A stretch of 64,000 nucleotides of DNA from Pelobates cultripes. Its lineage: Eukaryota > Chordata > Amphibia > Anura > Pelobatidae. Positions 52,173-63,509 of this stretch are shown here, in pieces. Made by a program: the position numbers and the translations under genes. The DNA lies in NCBI GenBank assembly GCA_933207985.1, contig OW240915.1:263654413-263718412 (forward strand). The letters run 5' to 3'. The notes below the pieces were generated by a model, which saw nothing but the letters and a program-made list of their open reading frames with translations, ran no database searches and had not been told where the DNA came from. Each line of letters begins with the position of its first letter. The first letter of the stretch is position 1.

Positions 52173-52755
52173 TTAAAGGTTCACTATAGGGTCAGGAACA
52201 CAAACATGCATTCCCGACACTATAGTGTTAAAACCACCATCTAGCTCCCCTGGGTCCCTCATGCCTCCATAAATATAGCCAAATTGTAAGCATTCAAGCA
52301 TGAAGCTGTAGATCTGCATGCAGTTTGCCTCAGAAAAGAAAAACAAAAAAACGCTATCTGCTGACATCATCAGAAGTGGTTGACTGAACCAATCACAATG
52401 CTTCCCCATAGGATTGGCTGAGACTGCCAAAGAGGCAGAGGGGCAGAGCCAGCATGATTCAAACACAGCCCTAACCAATCAGCATCTCCTCAGAGAATGA
52501 GGAAAGTTCAGTGCCTGCATGCAGAGGGAAGAGATACTGAATGTTTGGATGCATTTTAGGCAGCAATGACCCAGGAAGGATCTATAACAGCCATCTGAGG
52601 AGTGGCCAGTGAAGTCATCACTAGGCTGTAAAGTAAACACTGCATTTTCTCTGAAAATACAGTATTTACAGCAAAAAGCCTGAAGGTAATGATTCTACTC
52701 ACCAGAACAAATTCAATAAGTTGTAGTTGTTCTGGTGACTATAGTGTCCCTTTAA
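52173..52755. mobile_element. T2-type MITE
   Basis: TTAAAGGTTCACTATAGGGTC on the left and GACTATAGTGTCCCTTTAA on the right, with TTAA at both ends. It is the closest relative of the nested copy at 8326-8925. Confidence 0.85.
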
Positions 52756-53384
52756 GCCAGGCTGGACCACTGGAAAAATTTTAAAGGGTTACTCCAATCA
52801 CCTTGACCACTTCAGTGAGTTGAAGTGGTCATGGTGGTAGGAGTATGTATGTGCAGTGTTTCTGCTTTAAACACTGCACATACAGAGTTATTGTCAATTG
52901 TGTGCTGGATGCTGAGAGACTTTAAAATCTACCACTTGCAGGCGGGAAGCTAGCTCTACTTACACCCTCCCTCTCCCTGTGGGCACTCTCCATTACTGGC
53001 AGGTTTTTTTTTTTTTGTTTTAATTTTTTTAAAAACCCTCCACCTCCCCACTCTCTCCGGCCTGGAGCATGTGAAGGAGCTCCATGACAACCATTTGGTC
53101 AGGAGGGAGCATGTGAGAGCAGTGACAGGAACTTTGCCCAGTGCTGACTTTCACGTGAGTTGACTTTCACGTGAGTAAACTCCACCCACCCCAGGTTTTG
53201 AGCAGGGGGACCTCCAACATAGTGCCCAATAGGGCATTTTACACAGAAAAAGGTCCCCACGCTCCAAAGGATTAAAGTGACCCTATATTCCCCCCTGGAC
53301 CAGCAGGGCAATTGTAACCTCGGCTTGACCAGCATAGTTCCCCTACCTGTAAGAATGGGGGAGGGGGGGAAGGGGAGCAATGCA

Positions 53385-53457
53385 CTATTTAGAAAATTAG
53401 GCAGACTAGATGGGCCGAATGGTTCTTATCTGCCGTCACATTCTATGTTTCTATGTT
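53385..53457 (+). repeat. LINE 3' tail fragment
   Basis: AGACTAGATGGGCCGAATGG then TTCTTATCTGCCGTCACATT and CTATGTTTCTATG. It is the same tail as at 11510-11575. Confidence 0.8.
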
Positions 53458-54959
53458 ACACAAGAAATCTGACACAGAATACCCGCAACAAGCACGCCAC
53501 ATATTATACGCACACACACACTATGAGGGAGGACGTAGGGAGAGACCCGCTAAGTAGAGGCACCAGTATTTCTAATTAAAATTATTTTGTGGGTCAGGAG
53601 AACTAACTTGTCATGAGAGACAGGTGGATCACCCATAAAAAAAAAAAAAAAGTGTGTCACACACACACACACACAAAACAAACAAAACATAGCAGAGTTG
53701 ACGTGGTGGCAAAACGGTTAAATGAAAAGTGTAAAAAAAAAAATATATAAGTTAAATATCCTAAGGGCTCTACTTTCAGTAGAAATTTTGGATTTTGTGA
53801 CTACTATTAAAGTTGTAATGTCACCATTAAAAATCATGAAAAATAATAACAACAACAACAACTGCAATGAAGGGAGAAAAAGCTAGCTTCCCCTTGTGCT
53901 CTGCCTGAAGCAGACAAACTATGCACAGAATTAACATTAGGCAGCTCATGTGTGCTGAGAGTGCAACTAGCCTTTAAGGGGTGAAAATAACTAGAATCAA
54001 AATGCCAGACTGGAGTGTCCCACTCATGACAAAAGCCAAGCTTATAAACAAAAAGTATTCAGGAATGCAGCTCAAGACGTTTTTTAAATTTTTCTCTGCA
54101 TCTTTTAAAACAGAAACATTCCTGTAATTGTTCGATAACAAAACCGTTATAAAAAAAAAAAAGTCCAAAATGATTTCATGACAGTCATTAGAAAATGAAT
54201 GAGTATCAAAAAAAAAAAAAAAAAATGTAATATAGTTAAAGGCAATAACAAACCGTACTACAATTTAGCAATACCTGGATGTTGTAAACTTATCTATAGA
54301 TTGGAAGCTAGTATAAATGCCAACAACAATGTTTTTCCTCCTGGCCCCGTTTTACTTTTGAAACAAATACCCCAGGATTTGCAACATTCATGAATGTTTA
54401 TTACAAGCACATTACAAACTTAAATCTATGTTTTTGTACAGCGTGTTCTTTCTAAAAGGCAATAGTTACACATAGTTAACCCAAAATATTAAACCAATAA
54501 AGAAATTTAAAAAAAAAAAAACAAACAAAAAAACAAAAACAAAGAGCTACTGGTTAAGTTATAGCAACACTCTAGGACTCCAGTTGTTGTAGATTACCAC
54601 CCCTATGTTACTCAGCATCAAATGGAAGATAGATCTAAAAACTGTAGTTCTACTGTTTAGGCAGAATTTAGTCCTAATTTTTAAAATCTACCAAACCATA
54701 AATCCACCTATATTATAAGCAGGTTTATTAGAACACCTGAAACCACAGCTCTACAAACAGCACCTATTTCCCTAAACCCGTAAAGAGCAAACAGTGATAC
54801 AATGTATTCTAAAGCCCTTGCAGGAAGTGGAAGTGTTCTATTTGATTGCAGCCCTTATAGGGTTACAATGAGCACATTCTATGAGTGTTGCACTCTGCTG
54901 TCATCAAACCCATGACTGTGTGATAAGGGAGATATGGTGATACAGGGAGAGGCACTCAC

Positions 54960-55009
54960 CTAGCCTTGGAGGACTGCTGCAATGACTGAGCCTTCTTCCA
55001 GAAAGCCAT
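54960..55009 (-). CDS. NSMAF: NSMAF coding exon 1 (start codon)
   Basis: ATG at 55009. Reads MAFWKKAQSLQQSSKA then AG, and the donor is GTGAGT. Human FAN begins MAF and continues into RFSLLLLNLEEYYFEQ, which here is exon 2, so this start is chosen by homology and splice phase. The frame is also open upstream to 55393 with in-frame ATGs at 55393 and 55357. Confidence 0.9.
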
Positions 55010-55150
55010 GAATAGCCCCAGGCAGTGACAGACCCAGGAAGGATGAGAGAAGAGCCAGCAACTCTGAGCTTGCAGCACACAGCAGCCTCCACTGTAGACA
55101 GGGCTCCCAGCTGTCCTATAGCTGGCTGCAGCTGCTTGAGACGCACTATA
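55010..55150 (-). other. NSMAF: NSMAF 5' UTR (inferred)
   Basis: GC-richer, C/T-rich sequence directly upstream of the start codon, without a TATA box. The transcription start is inferred to be near 55140, below the first CCAAT box. The site is not visible in sequence. Confidence 0.4.
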
Positions 55151-55166
55151 ACGAAAGGACTCCTGT

Positions 55167-55291
55167 GATTGGCTCGAAGTTACCAGGTGCAGCTGTGTAA
55201 CCCGGTGGCAATTGGATTGGACGATTTCACGACAGGAAGCTTGTGATTGGCTGTTTCTGACTTCCCGATGTGAAAGCTGGCCTACGATTGG
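55167..55291 (-). promoter_or_regulatory. NSMAF: NSMAF promoter: five CCAAT boxes
   Basis: ATTGG on the + strand (CCAAT in the gene direction) at 55168-55172, 55211-55215, 55216-55220, 55246-55250 and 55287-55291. Three have the extended AGCCAATCA or (A/C)CAATC context typical of NF-Y sites. Spacing is roughly 30-45 bases apart from the adjacent pair. Multiple CCAAT boxes at such spacing in a TATA-less region suggest an NF-Y-dependent promoter. Confidence 0.7.
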
Positions 55292-55789
55292 TTGTTGGGA
55301 GAGCTGCCTAGAAAGCCTCTCTTGGAATTGCCGTGTTTGTGCCCAGTTATCATCTGCCATAGTGTTACTGGCTCCATTTTTATAAACCCTCACAGTAGTG
55401 AGATGCTCACTCAGTCACTCAGAATAGTATTAATCCTGGTGGCAATGTTACTGATAGACCCCAGTAAACAACAAATCCCATGAAAGTTTGCTAGCTGTAA
55501 GGCTGGCTGAGCATTATGTGAGTTGTAGTTCAGGAATACCTTGCCCACCCCTGATCTATATTAAATACTGCTAAACATCAAAATCATGCCACACTTGTTC
55601 ACTGAACAAGGAATTGTAATGCTTTAAATCTGAATGGTAAAGCGTATTCAATTTGTTTATAACTTGGCTATTGTAGCCTCAATTTTGGGATTCACTACTC
55701 TTCAGATTTTAGGGAATGACTCACCGGTGTATGTGATAAACTCTTACAGGGCTATTTACTAAAGAGAAGTGTCAAAGTGAGTTTCAGAT
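55292..55789. other. Upstream flank of NSMAF
   Basis: AT-richer sequence with no gene. A small piece near 55480-55550 (GTTGTAGTTCAGGAAT) resembles repeat ends. No plus-strand gene is supported here. Confidence 0.5.
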
Positions 55790-56252
55790 TTAAAGGGACA
55801 CTACAGGTACCCATACCAATTCTGAAGTGGTCTGGGTGCCACGCCCACCTCCCCTTTCTTTTAAATCTGCAAGTGAAAACATTTTCTTTCCGCAGCACAG
55901 CAATGTTTTCACCGCAGGGTTCAAATGCCTCTAATGGCTGCTACTCAGACAGTAGTCCCTAGAGGCGCTTCTGAGGAAATAGCAGAATAAAACCATCTGA
56001 GAGACCAACTTGGCGTTTTGCCATGCGCACTAGCCTCACAATGATTTCCTGTGGGAAAGCACATGATTGGCTATTATCAATATCAATGATTTCGCCAAAG
56101 AGGTGGGATGGCAGCGCAGAGACTGATGCTGGGAGGGAGAAAAGGTATGTGAATTACCTTTTTTACTTCCTATGTGATAATTGAATGGCCACTAGGGAAT
56201 TATAGCATTAGAAATGCACATTTGCTTTCCTAATGCTATAGTGTTTCTTTAA
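55790..56252. mobile_element. T2-type MITE
   Basis: TTAAAGGGACACTACAGGTAC on the left and GCTATAGTGTTTCTTTAA on the right, TTAA at both ends, with a GAAGTGGTCTGGGTGCC inner block as in the copies at 5827 and 15542. Confidence 0.8.
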
Positions 56253-56284
56253 CGTCAAAAAAGATGAACTGGAACTCCTCGAAG

Positions 56285-56812
56285 TTAAAGGCACACTATA
56301 GGCACCAAAGCAATTTTAGCTTAGTGAATCAGTTTTGGTATATATATATTATGCCAATGCCGTCTCACTGCTCAATTCACTGCCATTTAGGACTTAATTC
56401 ACTTTGCTTATAAAGCCCTAAACACATCTCCCTGCATATGACTTGCACAGCCTTCTTAAACACTTCCTGTTAATAGAGATGTAATGTTTAAACGTCCTTT
56501 ATTGCAGTCTGTTTAATTAATAATGTCTTATTTCCTGCTCTGTTACTAGCCTTCTAGGCCCTACAGGAGCTTCCTGTGTGTAATTAAAGGTCGATTTACA
56601 TAGCCAGAGCTAAAAACTTCTAAAGCAGGTTAATATCTGATTGAAAATTAAATTAGTTTTTTTCATGCAGGCTAAGACAGTTACAGGCATGGAAGGTGTG
56701 GCTAGTGCTACATAAACAGAAACAAGACTGATTTAACTTCTAAATGGCAGAGATTTTAGCAATAGGACTGTAGAGGCATGATCTATACACCAAAATTGCT
56801 TCATAGGCATAG
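56285..56812. mobile_element. T2-type MITE, right end truncated
   Basis: Left end TTAAAGGCACACTATAGGC. Near the right the expected mirror CCAAAATTGCTTCATAGGCA is cut off before a TTAA by the next repeat at about 56815. Confidence 0.7.
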
Positions 56813-56814
56813 GT

Positions 56815-57545
56815 TCATGGCCGGCCTTAGGGGTGTGCGTGCTGTGCAGCCCAATATTGCGGTGGTGCGGAGCTTACCGTGCTGCGGGGCGGAGCTTATT
56901 GTACAACAGAGGCGGGGCTAAAAGTGTCAGGGAACAGCAGCAGGGGAAGCACGAAGGAGTCCCTGATTCCCCAACATCAAGTCTCCAGGAGCTGCACTGT
57001 CTTCACTCTTCCATAATGAACAAAGGTAACTATGTGTGATTGTCTGTCTGTGTGTGTGTGGCTGTCTGTCTGTGTGTGTGGCTATCTGTCTGTGTGTTTG
57101 ACTGTCTGCCTGTGTGTGTGTGTGTATGTGGCTGTCTGTCTGTGTGTATGAGTGTCTGCCTGTGTGTGTCTGTGTGACTGTGTGTGTGTCTGTGTGTATG
57201 ACTGTCTGCCTGTGTGTGTGCATGCGCATGACTGTCTGCGTGTGTGTGTGTGTGTGCGGTTGTCTGCCTGTGTGTGAGACTGCCTGTGTGTGTCTGTGTG
57301 TGTATGACTGTCTGTCTGTGTGTGACTGTATGTGCCTGCCTGTGTGTGTGTGTGTTCAGCTGTCTGCCTGTGTGTGTGTGCGAGAGACTGTGCCTGTGTG
57401 TGTGACTGTCTGCCTGTGTGTGTGTGTGAGACTGCCTGTGTGTGTGCGCATGACTGTCTGCCTGCCTGTGTGTGTGAGTGACTGTCTGCCTGTGTGTGTG
57501 TGTACGCATGACTGTCTGCCTTTGTGTGTGTGTGACTGTGTGAAT
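56815..57545. repeat. TG-rich minisatellite in a hAT-like context
   Basis: From 57030 to 57540 imperfect units contain GACTGTCTGCCTGTGTGTG, related to the unit at 13725-14560. The preceding part starts GGCCGGCCTTAGGGGTGTGC. The element ends just before the gypsy gag start and seems to have replaced or removed the gypsy 5' LTR. The Thr/His-rich and Cys/Val-rich frames here are artefacts. Confidence 0.65.
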
Positions 57546-57568
57546 CACAGAATCACCAAGCCCCTAAA

Positions 57569-58684
57569 ATGGAACCAGCAGAAGTGAATTCCCAAATTAC
57601 CTCTTTAACCCACAGGGTTGAAATGCTCACACAAGGCATGCAGGATTTGCAAATTGCTAATGAGAGACTTCTTTCTTCTAAAAGAGAAATGCAAAATAAA
57701 GTAACACATTCTTCAAGTGACCCTGCTGTCTGCAATCCTGAAATTTATTTGGGAGATCGCTCTAAATATAGAGAATTTTTGAATTCATGCAAATTATTGT
57801 TTACTCTCACCCCTCAGACAGAATAAAGGTCTGTTCAATAATTTCCTACTGAACCTATGTCCTGGGCACATTCATTTCTGGAGAATGAAGATCCTATTTT
57901 GGATTATTTAGATAATTTTATTGAGGCAATGTCATTACTATATGAGGACCCTAATAAACAAGTTACTGCTGATCTTACTATTAGATTATTACAACAAAGA
58001 AATCGTCCAGTGGAGGATTATATAGCTGAGGTCCAAAAATGGGCTTCAGAAACCCAATAGAATGATATAGCTCTACGTAATCAGTTCCGTTTAGGATTAT
58101 CTGAAACAGTTAAAGATGAACTATCTAGAACCACTCTTCCCTCAACGCTTGATACATTAATTCAACTCTCTATCATTATAGATAGAAGAATCAGAGAATG
58201 AAAAGCTGGAAAGGCTCTCTCTAATTCATTTTGGAAAAAACCCAATCCACCTTTGCTAATGCCTAATAAACCCTTGCAACCCAGTGAACCTATGGAAGTT
58301 GGGTTTACTAGGGGACCTTTGTCTATGGAAGAAAAAAGAAGGAGGAAAGACTTCAATCTTTGTATGTACTGTGCCTCTAAAGAACATCTCTTACAAGAAT
58401 GTCCTCTTCTAAAACACTCTAAGGGAGGTAAGCCTAAAATTAATACCTCAATTCTAAAAACACTACCCTCTTCCTCCTCTCATCAGTTTGCAGTACCTCT
58501 AATTTTACAGTGGGACAAAGAAAGAATCAAGACTGAGGCCATAATTGATTCTGGTGCTACGGGGATATTCATAGATTCTTCGTTTGTTGAAGCCAATAAA
58601 ATTCCTTGTCTGAAAAAAGTATCTTTTGTCTCCATCAGAGTTATTGATGGATCTTTAATCCCCTCTGGTCCCATAAAAAAATGA
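57569..58684 (+). pseudogene. Ty3/gypsy gag and protease start, three stops
   Basis: One frame, interrupted by stops at about 57824, 58058 and 58198. It starts MEPAEVNSQITSLTHRVEML. The capsid part includes SWAHSFLENEDPILDYLDNF and RPVEDYIAEVQKWA, as in sushi-type (V-clade) Gag, the group from which PEG10/RTL genes came. A CCHC zinc knuckle, CMYCASKEHLLQEC, is at about 58357. The protease active site IIDSGATGIFID is at about 58540. The frame ends at an A-rich run (58674-58681) where it shifts. Confidence 0.82.
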
Positions 58685-58697
58685 AACTATTCCTGTT

Positions 58698-59186
58698 TTG
58701 ACCACTATCAATAATAACCATTCAGAATTTCTTGTTTTTGATATTATAAAATCTCCCCTTTTTCCAATCATCTTAGGAATCAACTGGTTACAAATTCATA
58801 ATCCCTTCATTCGTTGGGCTCCATTTTCTCTCACTTTTGACTCAGAGTATTGTAAGGACAATTGTCTCCCTCAAATTCCTATATTTCAATTAAGTCACGA
58901 AACTCTAATACCAGAACCATATTCGGATTTTTCTGATGTATTTGGTAACAAAAAAGTTGATACTCTTTCCAGAATTTCTGTTAATCCTTCTCCAAAAGAG
59001 AAAACTTTCTCAACGTTATCAAATAATAAAATAATTGGACTTACAACTACTATATTGGATGAACTGAAACAATCATCTCTCAAAGATCTTGAACTACCTT
59101 CTACTCCTAAATTGTTAAAAAAGATGGAATCTTTTATTTCAAAAATAGAATTTATATTCCTCCATAACTCCGACATAACCTTTTAA
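58698..59186 (+). pseudogene. Gypsy protease tail joined to the RNase H end (RT deleted)
   Basis: Begins with the end of the protease (PIILGINWLQIHNPFI) and the pre-RT segment PEPYSDFSDVFG. It then passes directly into NKKVDTLSR, wording that belongs to the very end of RNase H (N.KADALSR). The whole RT and RNase H core is therefore missing, with a junction near 58945. The rest is the linker before integrase. Confidence 0.75.
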
Positions 59187-60063
59187 AATTAATTCATGAT
59201 TCTCCCCTTGCTGGACATCCCCGGATAAAAAAGACAATTGAACTCTCTACTAGACAATATTGGTGGCCTCGTCAAGACAAAACCATTGAAACTTATGTAA
59301 AGTATTGTCAAGTTTGTCAAAGGTCCAAAGCAGAACGTCACCTTCCTTATGGTTTATTGACAGGATTACCAGTACCTGGGAGACCTTGGCAATCTATGTC
59401 CATGGATTTTATGGTGGAACTCCATCCTTCTCAGAAATACACCACCAACCTGGTTGTAGTAGACCGTTTCACAAAAAATGTCACATTTCATTCCTTTGAA
59501 AAAGTTACCCTCATCCTCTGAACTTTCCAAGATTTTTATTGAAAATATAATCAAATTACATGGATTCCCTGAAGAAATAATCTCAGACAGAGGTTCTCAA
59601 TTTACTTTACGTTTTTGGAAGGAAATGTGTTCACTTCAAATCCAACGTATACTTTCTTCAGCATACCATCCGCAAATAAATGGCCAAACAGAACGAGTCA
59701 ATCAATGTTTGGAACAATACCTTCGTTGTTACTGTACGTATTTACAAGATGATTGGAGTAATTGGTTACCCATGGCTGAATTTGCCTATAATAATTCCAT
59801 ACATTCAAGCAGCAAAATGACTCCATTCTTTTCAAATTATGGATTCCATCCCTCCTTGTTTCCTGATAATCCCAAGGCAACTTCGAATCCAATGGTTTCT
59901 ATTCCAAACATGGAAATGTCCTCATTGTTTAATCAATTAAAGAAAAACCTTGAAAGTTCTATGTCCTTATATAAATGGAATTATGATGTTAAAAGGAGAG
60001 CTCCTCCTAAATATAAAATTGGTGATACTGTTTGGTCATCATCAAAAAATATTTCTACTAACC
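59165..60063 (+). pseudogene. Gypsy integrase, interrupted
   Basis: The HHCC zinc-binding part (LIHDSPLAGHPRIKKTIELS, YVKYCQVCQRSK) and the start of the core (SMDFMVELH, first Asp) lie in earlier frames. From 59478 one frame holds GFPEEIISDRGSQFT (second Asp) and YHPQINGQTERVNQ (Glu). The frame ends at a hAT insertion at 60072 within the post-core region (IGDTVWSSSKNI). A stop and at least one shift precede the core. Confidence 0.85.
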
Positions 60064-60071
60064 GTCCTTCT

Positions 60072-62500
60072 CAGGCCCGGACTGGCCATCGGGCACACCG
60101 GGCAAATGCCCGGTGGGCCGCGGTGGCCGTGGGGCCGAGGCCGGCAGGGAGGTCACAGGATCTCTCCTGCCGGTCTTTGCAGGGCCGGCACTATCCGAGC
60201 GCCAGCCCTGCAGTAGTCTACAGCGGGCCGGTGGGGAGATCAGAGATCTCCCTCACCGGCCCACATAGAGAATACTGCGGCCGCCGGGGGAGAGAGGGAG
60301 GGAGCCAGCCTGCCAGGAGAGGAACCCCGGCAGAGCTTTAACTTACAGCTCCGCCGGGTTCCTCGCGCGAGATTCGGAGCGCTCCGGGTCTCGCGAGAGT
60401 GAACTCCAGCCTTATAGGCTAGAGTTCACTCACCACTAAGACCACCAGGGATGGATGGCAGCAGCAGGATCCCCCACCTCCCAGGCTAAAGGTAAGGGGG
60501 GAGGGGGCATTCCATCTGCTATCAGCTTTAGGAAGCCATTAAATGTTAATTGGAACAACTTCAAAGTGTTTTTCATTTACATTTTTATTAGGCAAGAAGC
60601 CAAAACATACACATATGATAAGTATGGACCTGTAAGAGGTCCCAACCGATCAGCATGGCGATCTCCTCTTCCTCTGTGAGCCATGAGCGTCAACTGTGTG
60701 GGTCTCTTGCAGGGCCTGCATCCTGACAGCATAAAGGACACTTTCTGCTTGCAGGGCACGTCCTTCTATAAAATTTAAAGTGTCCTCCCTCCCGGTCACT
60801 TCTGGTCCTGTAGGAACCATGTCATTCAGGAAACCTTATTCTCCAACTTTTTAGGGTTGCAGAAGTGTCATGGTCTAATCAGTGCACACATAAGCATATT
60901 TAAAGGCACATTACATCTTTATCATTGTCCTGTTGTGATATCTCTTTCTAACTATTTTTTTTGTTTATATTCTTGCACCTTGCACACTGCACCCCTAACA
61001 CTCACAGCACCCTCACTCACACACACACACACACACACTGCACCCCTGACATTCACAGCACCCTCACACACACACACACACAGCACCCCTAACACTCACA
61101 GCACCCTCACTTACACAAACACTGCACACCTGACACTCACAGCACCCTCACTTATACACTCACACACACACACTGCACCCCTAACACTCACAGCACCTCA
61201 CACACACACACACACTGCACTGGCATTCACAGCACCCTCACTCTCACTCACACACACACACACACACACACACCTAACACCACAGCACCCTCGCACACAC
61301 ACACACACACTGCTGACACTCCACAGCACCCTCACTCACACACACACACACACACTGCACCCTGATGACACTCACAGCACCCTCACTCACACACACTGCA
61401 CCCCTGACATTCACAGCACCCTCACTCACACACACACACACTGCACCCCTGACACTTACAGCACCCTCACTCACACACACTCACTGCACCCCTGACACTC
61501 ACAGCACCCTCACTCACACACACACACTGCACCCCTGACTCTCACAGCACCCTAACTCACACACACACTGCACCCCCTGACAGCACCCTCACTCACACAC
61601 ACACACACACACACACACTGCATCCCTGACACACACAGCACCCTCACTCACTCACACACACACACACTGCACCCCTAACACTTACAGCACCCTCACACAC
61701 ACACACTGCACCCTAACACTTACAGCACACACACACACTGCACCCCTGACACTCACAGCACACACTGACTGCACCCGTGACACTCACAGCACCCTCACTC
61801 ACACACACTGCACCCCTGACACTCACAGCACACACACACTGCACCCCTAACACTTACAGCACCCTCACAGACAGACACACACACACTGCACCCCTAACAC
61901 TTACAGCACACACACACACACTGCACCCCTAACACTTACAGCACACACACACACACTGCACCCCTGACACTCACAGCACACACTCACTGCACCCCTGACA
62001 CGCACAGCACACACACACTGCACCCCTGACACACACAGCTTCCTCACACGCACATAGCACCCTCACGCAAACACAGTACCCAATCACACACAACACACAC
62101 AACACCCTTACCCACATAGCACAATAACGCAAACACAGCACCCATCACTCACACACTAAACACCTCACAGACACTGCACCCCTCTCGCACACACACTACA
62201 CCCCTTACACACATACATTGCACAATATGCTTTCCTAGCATTTTTGTCTCCTGGTATCCCAACTATGGAGACACCAGAGACAAATTTCAAGCAAACACAG
62301 TGCAAGCATGTTATTGAATTTGCTTGCGCTCTGTGCATGGTCTACCCTGGAAGAGCATTGAACCAACATGCTCACTTTGTGATGGGGCGTGCTTGTCATT
62401 GGTGATGACAAAACACACCCTATCTGGCCCCGCCCCCTTTGTAGTGGGCCGCTGTAATTAAAAAATGCCCGGGCCGAATTTTCTTCCCAGTCCGGCCCTG
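60072..62500. mobile_element. Non-autonomous hAT-like insertion, 2429 bp
   Basis: Ends CAGGCCCGGACTGG and CCAGTCCGGCCCTG (inverted, one mismatch). An exact 8-bp target duplication GTCCTTCT lies at 60064-60071 and 62501-62508. It splits the gypsy integrase C-terminus. The interior has GC-rich DNA (60085-60520), a unique stretch to 60970, then a CA-rich minisatellite to about 62215. No transposase frame. Confidence 0.95.
60985..62215. repeat. CACA/GCACCCCTGACACTCACA minisatellite
   Basis: About 25 imperfect units combining CTGCACCCCTGACACTCACA, GCACCCTCACTCAC and a CA run of variable length. It is internal to the hAT-like insertion. Open frames over it are artefacts. Confidence 0.95.
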
Positions 62501-62508
62501 GTCCTTCT

Positions 62509-62838
62509 AAGAAACTTGGTCCTCTTTTCCTTGGACTTTTTCAAATTGAATCCATTATTAATGAAAATGCTGTGAAATTGAAACTTCCTCCTTCACTTAA
62601 ACTTCATCCTGTTTTTCATGTTTCCCTTCTCAAGTCTTTTCTCCCAGATCCCTTCCATAGGGAACAATTGTCAAAGCCTGACCCCATTGAAGTTCAAGGT
62701 GAAATGGAATATGAAAGAGAGAGAATTCTTGACTCTAGACTTCATAGAGGTAACTTACAATACCTTATTAGATGGAAGGGTTATGGAGAAGAAGATAACA
62801 CTTGGAGAATTCCTCTGAAATACATGCAAAGAAGTTGA
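62509..62838 (+). pseudogene. Gypsy integrase C-terminus with chromodomain
   Basis: Resumes after the insertion: KLGPLFLGLFQIESIINENA, LKLHPVFHVSLLKSF (post-integrase motif of chromoviruses), then a chromodomain ERILDSRLHRGNLQYLIRW plus KGYGEEDNTW. The stop TGA at 62836-62838 ends pol. Chromodomains direct integration to marked chromatin in related elements. Confidence 0.85.
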
Positions 62839-62915
62839 TTACTGCCTTTCACAGAAGATACCCTCAAAAACCGAGGTAATAGCACCCGGAGAGTGCTCCT
62901 TAGTTGGGGGGGTCC

Positions 62916-63509
62916 TGTCATGCGGTAACACTTCTGGGTTCGGCACTCCGCTGTGCGGAGCTGGCACCGCCCCCCTCTGACGCAACTCTGACGGTATTTA
63001 GGGATACCGCGCCAGAGAGAGGGGGCTTGGTGATACTGGGAGCTACTTCCACCAGACTTACCTCTCCACAGGCTCTGGCAATGTGGCTCCTGGGACACGT
63101 CGGCTCTACAAGCTCTGATGTCGTCCTAGCCTTCTGGGCTAAGAATAGTATACTTCATGCCATAGAGGATTACTGGAGAACAGAAACTCACTTACTTTAC
63201 AAGTGGACCATACCTCTGAACTATTGGAGGACTACTCACATTAACCTTAAGTATATCTTTCAGCTATTTGTCTACAATATCATTTAATAATGAACTAATG
63301 CTTGCTTACTAAATCTTCACTGCTTCAAGCTACTAATTATATGGAGGACAACTCCCATCATGCTTATTCACAATGAACTGTTTCTTGCTTTGCAAATACA
63401 CTCAGTGCTTCAAGCTACTAATTGTATGGAGGACAACTCCTATCATGCTTATTAACTATGAACTGTTCCTGCTTTGCAAATATTCTCAGCTACTTGCTTA
63501 AAGTTACTA
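62916..63509 (+). repeat. Gypsy 3' LTR, interrupted on the right
   Basis: A purine-rich tract (GTTGGGGGGGTCC, 62903-62915) precedes TGTCATGCGG, a usual Ty3/gypsy LTR start. At 63285-63480 about two and a half copies of an about 90-base unit (CTTCAAGCTACTAATTATATGG, GGACAACTCCCATCATGC) occur. It is cut at TA (63508-63509) by the mariner insertion. Confidence 0.7.

Larger units (their letters stand above)
48538..54959 (-). other. NSMAF: NSMAF intron 1
   Basis: A 6.4-kb first intron holding T2-type MITEs (49156-49601 and 52173-52755), a probable solo LTR (50629-51056), an inverted L2 tail with ATT repeat (51722-51800) and a LINE tail (53385-53457). Poly-A runs occur near 54203 and 54509. The stretches 49870-50600 and 53460-54950 hold only AT-rich sequence and small microsatellites. 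Confidence 0.7.

Noticed and set aside
57030..57587. Long open frames on both strands (His/Thr-rich and Cys/Val-rich)
   Set aside because: Translation of a TG/CA minisatellite.
60857..61495. 212-codon Thr/His-rich open frame
   Set aside because: CA-rich minisatellite inside a hAT-like insertion.
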